64,000 nucleotides of DNA, from NCBI GenBank assembly GCA_013146195.2, contig CM028384.1:70469990-70533989 (forward strand), given 5' to 3'. Every line of letters starts with the position of its first letter. The stretch's first letter is position 1. A model generated the notes under the pieces. The model ran no database searches. It was given only the letters and a program-made list of their open reading frames with translations, and was not told the origin of the DNA. Position numbers and translations under genes: made by a program. Positions 57,001-64,000 of this stretch are shown here, piece by piece. The DNA is from Codonopsis lanceolata (Eukaryota; Streptophyta; Magnoliopsida; Asterales; Campanulaceae).

Positions 57001-57100
57001 CGATGCGTATGACGAATACGAACGCAGAATGGAAGAGCTAAAGCGAGAACGAAGGGAAAACGAAGCTGTAGACAAAGGCAAAGGGAAAAGACCTTGGTAA
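54053..57100 (+). pseudogene. Spliced envelope-like gene of the Sirevirus-like element
   Basis: ATG at 54053 is followed at once by an intron (54056-54398: GTATGTTC ... TTTCTTTCAG). Exon 2 opens at 54399 with AKTSKSKRDNGKK and runs to a stop at 54935. The protein then continues in other frames: DKGLLFKSGAHDMFTAQQ (about 54940-55030), IIFNELKQWVEKAKN and RPFVRLINALLRDD (55020-55352). Lys/Glu- and Pro/Thr/Ser-rich regions (55455-56550) follow, then an acidic-basic coiled-coil end (EYERRMEELKRERREN) stopping at 57100. The N-terminal part (AEEFYQRM, WIRGRPISI) resembles the plant domain called putative transposon protein/envelope-like in Sireviruses and Athila. No signal peptide or convincing membrane segment is seen, so a true envelope role is doubtful. 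Confidence 0.65.
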
Positions 57101-57483
57101 CTTTTGTATCTTTTCTTCCCTTTACCTTTGTATCTATCCTATTTTGAAAACTGTGTAATACGTCAACATCTTGTTTATAATACAGAAGATTATTTACTCT
57201 TCAAAATTGTATTTTTTAAATTCTTGTTTCTTTATTTTCTATATCTACTCAGAATTTAAACACTCTGTTTAAATTCATATTTGAACTGTCTTTACTACTG
57301 ATCTGTGTGCTACTCTCTGATTTCCTTATTTTTGTATGCACTTAGATTAGTTCCTTACACTTGAGGTGCTCGTCTGTTTGATAGAGACATGTCTTCTACT
57401 TCAATATATAAAATTCTCAGACATGCTATTATCTATCACATAGTCTGTTTTAGCCCTCATTTGTAGTAATGATGACTAGATAT
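57101..57483 (+). other. 3' untranslated region before the polypurine tract
   Basis: AT-rich, T-rich, no ORF; ends at the polypurine tract of the element. Confidence 0.5.
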
Positions 57484-57497
57484 AAATAGAAGGAGAT
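57484..57497 (+). other. Polypurine tract
   Basis: AAATAGAAGGAGAT directly precedes the 3' LTR start TGTTG. This is the plus-strand priming site. Confidence 0.65.
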
Positions 57498-58817
57498 TGT
57501 TGATTCTTATGTTAGATTTATATATGTTCAGTACATTACATTAGTTTTATACTTCAGTGGCTAATCGGGCTGCGTATCGATTAGCATGGAAACTGTGTAT
57601 AGAACTTTGCCAAGTATAGTTTTTATAGGACTTTACAGGTTCAGCGGAAGACCTCTTCAAGCTTCACCGGAAGACCTGCTCAAAGCTTAAGAACGGCAGA
57701 CCTTGTGTCCACCTGGTCTCTTATGACGTGTCCTGTCCAGCAATGACTCATTGGATTAATTCAATCTAATCTAATCAGTGTTTGAATTAATCCAAGACAT
57801 TCCCTGACATATCAAGCCGCCGAAAGCAACTTTCCGAAAAGCAGGAAGACTTTTCGTCCTGAACACTGAAAGCAGGAAAAGCAGACTGTCTCCTACTATT
57901 TGCAACAACTCTCAGATCTGACACCTAAATCGCCCACTTTTTGAAGATCTCAGAAATCATTACATGCTCTAGATATCTGTGAAGACGAAAATCATTGATT
58001 GACAACCCCATGCATTTAATGCATTCAGAAAAGAGCTGTTGAAGTATTCGTCTTCTCCAACGGATATTTTGAAGTGCACCTGCTATAAATACTGTCATTG
58101 AAGACTGGAGACATGGCACTGTACAGAATTAATCGAACACTTAAAGGATTGCTTTGAAACTTCACAACTCCAAGTCTTACAACTCAGTGCAATCAAGAGA
58201 TCCTCAACAGATCTAGAAGTCCTCGTCAACAACAAGAAGCTACTCATCAACACTTATTGTTTTAACTTCTTGTTGTTTACTTTCACTAACTATACTTCTG
58301 CACGAATTAAATATCTTGTATTTACAAATATTTAATTCTATAGACCCCAAACACAAGTCAATATTTTGTACACAATCCATTAGGAATATTCTTGTAATAG
58401 AACTAGTGGAAAATATAGTGCACTATTTAAATCCAAGGTTGACTGCCTTGGTGGTGGACGTAGCACTTTTTATAGTGTGAACCATCCCAAAATACTTGTG
58501 TTATTTCTTACTATTTGTCTTTCAATTGAACTGTTTATTACTTATCCTTATCTTTATCCGTTTACAGCAGAACTTAAGTATCTTGTAAAAGGTCTACCGG
58601 TAGTCCTTATCGGCAGACCTGGAACAACTACCTTGAAGGTCTTCCGCTACTTCTATCTTTTCTATAGATTGCAAGTACCCTTCAAAGAATTTACCTAAAA
58701 GTTTTTAGTGTTTAATAAGCTATTCAACCCCCCCCCCCCTTCTAGCTTATTATTGTGCTCATTGGGACCCACACAAGCAAATGAGTTGTTTGAAATGTTA
58801 GGTTCTAATTCCCAACA
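57498..58817 (+). mobile_element. 3' LTR of the Sirevirus-like element
   Basis: TGTTGATTCTTATG at the start and CCCAACA at the end, giving TGTTG...CAACA. TATA box TATAAAT at 58084-58090. A C-homopolymer (58729-58739) and CTTCTAGCTTATT lie near the end. 1320 bp. U3 and the R/U5 part hold six or more CGGNAGACCT motifs. Athila gag sequence begins directly after it. Confidence 0.85.
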
Positions 58818-60234
58818 AAAGAGTGTTAGGGGAAAAACTAAAAAATTTATATGAGGTTCAAAATAACTATAATCCAAATGAATCTAGTGCATTGGCCGCT
58901 GCCCATGCCACAATTGAAGCTTTACGAGCACAAATAGCCAAGGTGAATATAAACAATGTCTATGAAGTTTGTTCTATTTGTAATAGTAACTCCCATGCTA
59001 CTAATATTTGCCCTTCTAGTGCACAAAGGCATGTTTAATATGCCCTTGCAACTGCAAGCTCCACCACAGGCGTATGGACAAGGAAATCATAATCCCTCTG
59101 GAAATGTGCAAGATAATCAAGAGTTTATGAATTCTATGAATGCAAGCATAAAGAGGATCATGACCCAAATTCGGTAAATGTCTGAAGAAATGAAAGAGCT
59201 CAAGGGACGTGATAATGCGAAATTTCCCAGTCAGAATAAGAAAGCAAAGTCTATCACTACGTTGCGTAGTGGTAGAACAATTGGCAAGGAGGTAAGTATT
59301 TCTATTCCCTTACCTACCAATGTGAAAAATTCTGAAAAAGAAGAAGTGAAAGAGAATAAAAAAATTAGAAGAAACAAGTGACTTAGGAGAAGTTGAAAAG
59401 GAAGAAATTCCCGATGAAGAATCTTATATTGCACCCAAGGCATATGTTCCTCCTATTCCCTAGCAAATTAATGAAGAACAAAATGGATAAACAATTTGAT
59501 GAAATTTATAACATTCTTTCCAAAATGAATATAAATTTGTCGTTGCTTAATGTGATTAAAAATATTCCATCTTATGCGAAATTCTTCAACGATCTTAGCT
59601 CTAGGAAACAAAGATTTGAGAAAAATGAAAAAGTGATTGTTTATGAAAATGTTAGTGCTATTCTTCAGTAAAACCTTCCACCTAAGTTAAAAGATCATGG
59701 TAGTTTTAATCTTGAGATCACCTTGGGAGATTCTAAGAAAGTAAAGGCAATGTTGGACTTAGGTGCTAATATCAACTTAATGCCCTATTTAGTTTATCAA
59801 CAATTATGCTTAGGAGAATTAAAGCCAACCACAATGTCTTTGCAATTGGCTGATTGTTCTGTTAAACATCATTTGGGTATTGTTGAGGATATTCTAGTGC
59901 AAGTAGACAAATTAATAATGCATGTCGATTTTGTTGTACTTGAAATGGAAAAACAGGTTAATAGTGATCACGAAGTTCCCCTTCTTCTTGCATGACCCTT
60001 CATGACTACTGCTAATACTGTTATAAATGTTAAAAATGGTAAATTTTATATGACTGTTATGGGTGAAACAATTAAGATGTCTGTTTTTGACACTATGAGT
60101 AGACCCAATGATATGAATGCATGTTTTGCTGTTGATGAAGTGGAAAATTTGACTGCTAAGAATTTAGACCAAGAAATTAAATCTAATAAATTAGAAGAAG
60201 TGTTGACTGGTCAAGGTGATTGTAGGAATACGAT
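58818..60234 (+). pseudogene. Athila gag C-terminus and protease, broken
   Basis: Gag: SALAAAHATIEALRAQIAKV followed by a complete zinc knuckle CSICNSNSHATNIC (CX2CX4HX4C) near 58970. ITTLRSGRTIG lies near 59250 and IPSYAKFFNDLSSRKQRF near 59570, all Athila-like. Protease from 59723: MLDLGANINLMPYLVYQQL with DLGA as active-site triad, then VDFVVLEM. Stops at 59036, 59461, 59669 and 59993 break the frame. The N-terminal gag is missing; the Sirevirus-like LTR abuts it, so that element probably inserted into this Athila. Confidence 0.85.
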
Positions 60235-62291
60235 TGTTGATAAGTAATTTATTTCCGTACATATTCTGAATATTTTGATTTGCTTGTTCCCATTATTGTG
60301 TGTCATAACAAGTGGCTAAAAGGTCTACGTACCGGTTAGTGTGGCAGCTTGTTTGACAACACATAGGTCTTAGGTTAGGTTGTCCTAATCTAGTCCTAAC
60401 TTCTTGATGATGGTCAATAGACTAGCAATTCATATTCACCAACACTAGCAGACTTGCTGTAGCGTCAAAGATATTCTGAAGACTCGTCACCAGCAGACTT
60501 GGCATATGCACCAAAGGATACTTTGAAGACTCGCCACTAGTAGACTTGCTATAGCGTCAAAGGTTTTCAAAGGACTCGTCACCAGCAGACTTATCATGTA
60601 CACCACAGAACACCTTGAAGACTTACCACCAACAGACTTGCTACGGTTTGAATGTTCATACTGCAACTAGTAACCAGCAGTCCTCTCTTTCAGAAGACTC
60701 ACTTTTCCGGATTGAACATCTCACCAGCAGACTTGGATCTACATGTGCTACACAGAGACAAGGCTGCTTTAGTTCAAGAAAAGACAAAAATGTTCAAGCC
60801 TCAAAAGTCACCCATATCTTTATAAAGCCTGACATATCTGATGCTGCAAGACTCTCTCTCACTCACGTGGTTTGGAAAAATCAAAAGAATCCACTTTATT
60901 GGACAGACCACCTGATAGTGCATTTTCAGACTCACTTTTCAGAGACTTATTTATACATTCTGACGGGAAACTAGTTCCAGGATCTGCAGGGCAAAGTTTT
61001 TACCCAACAGTCAAAGATCCAGTGAACAACATCTCTATCCGACAGTTTTCAACAACGACATTTTTCAAACGGATAGAAAATCCATCTTTATTTCTCAATG
61101 ATCAAATTGACCCCGGTCTATAAAAGAAATATCCCTTCTTCTTCAAGCGATAGATATACACACACAGAACGGATCACACAAAGTGATTCGAAGATATCTG
61201 CAACAAGAACCAGTTTGACAAAGCTATGAGATCTACAAGAGATCGTCTTCACCAATGCATCTCAGATCTCCACAGAAGGTTGCAGTGAGCAAAACTAGAC
61301 CTTAGCAAAACACATCTTGTGGATTGCTAAGAAGAAAAGATTTGGAGAAGAAGAGAGAGATCAAAAACTTCGATAGACAGTGATCGGCGTCTTGGTCAAG
61401 AACCCAGTTCTTGATTTGAGTTCTTCATCTTTCTTCGAAGAACTCAGCCTCTAACCGAGCTTCAGGACTTTATTCCTAAAGTTAGAGGTCAAGATCTTGG
61501 ATCGATTTGAAGATAGATTTTCAGATGGTGCCCAAGGAAGATGAAGAGCTGTCTGTAAATATTGTATTCATATCTTCAGATTTGTATTCCCATACAAATG
61601 CTATTGATTGTGCAATATTCGGTCATCATAAGAAGTCGAGCGCTCTACACTCAGTTGTTCAGATATTCTTTATCTGAACGACCTTGAAAATTGTTTTCTC
61701 ATATCTGTCCCTCGTTGTCGTCTCCTATTGCTTTCTTTACTTAAGAATTTGTCTATGAATAATTAAATAAAGATTAAGGCTCGGAATGATGAGGACATAA
61801 ATTTTATATAGAGAGTCTAGGTTGATGTATTCTGTAATTTATCTTTGAATAAATTCAGAAGTTCTTTCAAATAATTTATCTTTTAGTCTTTACCTCTCTA
61901 TGAGCTTTTATAAATTGATTAATTCTTTGAAAAGCTAATCTCTCATGACTTCCTAAATCTGCATTTGGAAGAAGGATTAAGTGTGTTGTTGTTTTGAACA
62001 TATATTCGTGTATAGCCACTTAAGACTTCTATATAATTCTAAGCCTTACTATTTCGGCTGCTTAAACTGTTTCAAATAGGCTTTTGATTTACTTGCATTT
62101 CACCAGCAGACTTCATTACTCTGCCGAGAGCAAGTCTGTTGTTCCTCGTTACTAGCATACATGTTCGATATACTGACTGTCCATGCCTTTAAAACCTACA
62201 CCTTATGAATACAAAAAGAAAAGTTTTTAACTGGCATCATAGGCTATTCACCCCCCCCTGTAGCCTATCTAAGCAATATTGTGGACCAACA
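60235..62291 (+). mobile_element. Solo LTR (2.06 kb) inserted in the Athila pol
   Basis: Starts TGTTGATAAG and ends GACCAACA; Athila coding sequence continues on both sides. The adjacent 5-mers ACGAT and GTGAT match at 3 of 5 (decayed duplication). TATA box CTATAAAAG near 61118. The end TTCACCCCCCCC..AGCCTAT parallels the Sirevirus-like LTR 1.4 kb upstream, so it is a relative of that family. No PBS or internal sequence is present. Confidence 0.75.
60440..60745 (+). repeat. Tandem CAGCAGACTT repeats in the solo LTR
   Basis: Imperfect 55-60-bp units built on CTCGTCACCAGCAGACTTG alternating with AGACTTGCTRTAGCGTCAAAG, about five units upstream of the TATA box. The CAGCAGACTT core is a variant of the CGGAAGACCT motif of the neighbouring LTR. 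Confidence 0.7.
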
Positions 62292-64000
62292 GTGATAGCG
62301 AAAACGATGAAGTTATTGAATTAACAAAATTGTTTGAGGAATGTTAAGAGATAACCACTAAGGAAGTTGTTCGTGACCCTCTTGGTCATTTTAATGACAA
62401 GTTAGTTCATTCGATTGAATCACCACCTATCTTGGAATTAAAACCCTTACCTTCTAATTTCAAGTATACCTTTCTGGGTAAAAATGACACTTTGCCTGTT
62501 ATAATTGCTTCAACTCTTTCTAAAGAACAAGAAGAAAAATTAATGAATGTGTTGAAAGAACATAAAGAAGCCATAGGATGGACTTTAGCTAATCTTAAAG
62601 GCATAAGTCCTACCATGTGTATGCATAAAATTCATCTTGAAGAAGGTGCTAAACCTTCTAGAGAACATCAAAGGAGATTAAACTCACACATGGAAGAAAC
62701 TGTGAGAAAAGAAGTGCTTAAACTTTTAGATGTGGGTATTATCTGCCTTATTTCTGATAGTAAATGGGTGAGCCCAGTGCAGGTAGTTCCTAATAAATCA
62801 GGAATTAATGTGGTTAAGAATGACAAAGATGAGTTAGTTCCTACTAGAACCATTATAAGGTATAGGATGTGTCTTGATTTGAGGAAACTTAATGTTGCTA
62901 CTAGAAAAGATCATTTTCCCCTACCTTTTATTGAACAAATTCTAGGAAGACTAGCAGGTTATGATTATTATTGTTTCTTAGATGGATTTTCAGGATATAA
63001 GTAAATTCCCATTGCACATGAAGATCAAGAAAAGACAACATTTATGTGTCCCTTTGGTACATTTGCGTATAGGAGAATGCCCTTGGGTCTATGTAATGCC
63101 CCCAACTACTTTTCAGACATGCATGATCTCGATGTTTACAAGCCTTGTGGAAAGATGTGTGAAAGTTTTTATGGATGATTTTTCAGTCTTTGGAGAATCA
63201 TTCGATAAATGTCTTGAAAACTTAACCCTAGTGCTTAACCAATGATGTAAAATGAATTTAACCCTTAATTGGGAGAAATGTCATTTTATAGTTAATCAGG
63301 GTATTGTGTTAGGACATATTGTGTCCTAAAGAGGAATTGAGGTTGATCAAGCCAATGTGGAAGATGTAAGAAGCTTTCTTGGTCATGTAGGTTTTTATAG
63401 GCGATTTATTAAAGACTTTTCAAAAATTTGCAAGCCTTTATGCAACATGTTAGCCAAGGATACAAAATTTATTTTTGATAATTATTGTCTTGACGTTTTT
63501 AACCTTTTGAAGGAAAAATTAACCACGACCCCTATCTTAGCTAACCCTAATTGGTATCTTCCATTTGCAATCATGTGTGATGCTTCAGATTTCGCTATAG
63601 GTGTTGTGCTTGGTCAAAGAATAGATAAGTCACCGCATGCGATTCATTATGCTAGTTGAAAAGGAATTTTTGGCTGTTGTTTTTGCTCTTGAAAAATTCC
63701 GGTCTTACCTGCTAGGTTCTAAAGTAATTGTCTTTTCTGATCATGTTGCTTTAAAATACTTGTTGACAAAGAAAAATGCTAAGTTTAGACTAATTAGATG
63801 GATGCTTTTGTTGCAAGAATTTGATATAACAATAAAAGATAAGAAAGGATCAGAGAATGTGGTAGCTGACCACTTATCTAGGTGAGAATTATGGCCTTTG
63901 TTTGAGAAAGAATTATTTGAAAATAGCATTCCTTTGAATGAAGATTTTCTTAACGAACAGTTGTTTGAAATTCAGAAGCGTGAGCCATGGTATATAGACT
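62292..64000 (+). pseudogene. Athila reverse transcriptase and RNase H, broken, running off the window
   Basis: SENDEVIELTKLF continues the spacer cut by the solo LTR. RT from about 62432: MELKPLPSNFKYTFLG, LPVIIASTLS, EAIGWTLANLKGISPTMCM, LLDVGIICLISDSKWVSP, FLDGFSGY, then the FMDD active site (VFMDDFSVFGESF) near 63175. RNase H begins CDASDFAIGVVLGQ near 63580, then SDHVALKYLL and NVVADHLSR near 63880. The order and wording match Athila. Stops (for example at 63002 and 63657) and frame changes inactivate it. Integrase would follow beyond 64000. Confidence 0.9.

Overview
The window is an AT-rich piece of a plant nuclear genome, most likely a eudicot. It carries fragments of the plant Ty3/gypsy lineages (Tat, Athila and an LTR/protease remnant of chromovirus-like type) and of Ty1/copia (including a Sirevirus/Maximus-like element with an envelope-like 3' gene). 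It also has many CTCCCTCCGTCC-type Stowaway-like MITEs, hAT- and Mutator-like elements, and one spliced multi-exon host gene. There is no bacterial, organellar or CRISPR content. A run of 100 N (51281-51380) marks an assembly gap.

Layout. 1-2.8 kb: end of a Tat Ty3/gypsy pol (RT end, degenerate RNase H, second archaeal-type RNase H, integrase) and its 3' noncoding tail. 2.8-7.7 kb: noncoding 3' end and one very long 3' LTR (3841-7696). 7.7-15 kb: small DNA transposons and MITEs, an LTR remnant, one intact small conserved gene on the minus strand (11529-12095) and the 5' exons of a possible second one (14639-14872). 15.7-18.8 kb: a rearranged copia element, with RT/RNase H on the minus strand and a protease/integrase segment inverted onto the plus strand. 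18.9-21.6 kb: an Athila-type LTR/PBS remnant, then a SINE split by a 1.76-kb non-autonomous hAT with a perfect 8-bp target duplication. 22-29.3 kb: clustered Stowaway MITEs and hAT-like elements, no genes.

30.4-37.5 kb holds the best host gene: five coding exons on the minus strand with consistent splice phases, encoding about 470 aa of a probably nuclear plant protein of unknown function. Its introns contain a pogo-like (Emigrant/Lemi1 type) element, a LINE remnant and a MITE. A 2.8-kb Mutator-like element (37625-40457, perfect 9-bp target duplication) sits 172 bp upstream of its ATG and itself contains a second nested element with its own perfect 9-bp duplication.

40.6-64 kb is nested retrotransposons: a copia LTR with PBS; a gypsy element (LTR, PBS, gag-protease fusion) cut by a Tat element (LTR, PBS, hairpin-rich leader repeats, proline-rich gag); after the gap a Sirevirus-like copia pol, envelope-like gene and 3' LTR; then an Athila gag-pol that is interrupted by a 2.06-kb solo LTR and runs off the window. 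Nearly all element ORFs carry frameshifts or stops.

The most unusual feature is the envelope-like gene of the Sirevirus-like copy (53.7-57.1 kb). It looks like a gene in its own right: a TATA box, an exon holding only the ATG, a 343-bp intron with GTATGT and TTTCAG borders, then the coding exon. The region upstream of its TATA repeats a CGGNAGACYT motif that also recurs in the LTR of the same element and, as a CAGCAGACTT variant, in the solo LTR 2 kb away. This is read from sequence alone and needs transcript evidence.
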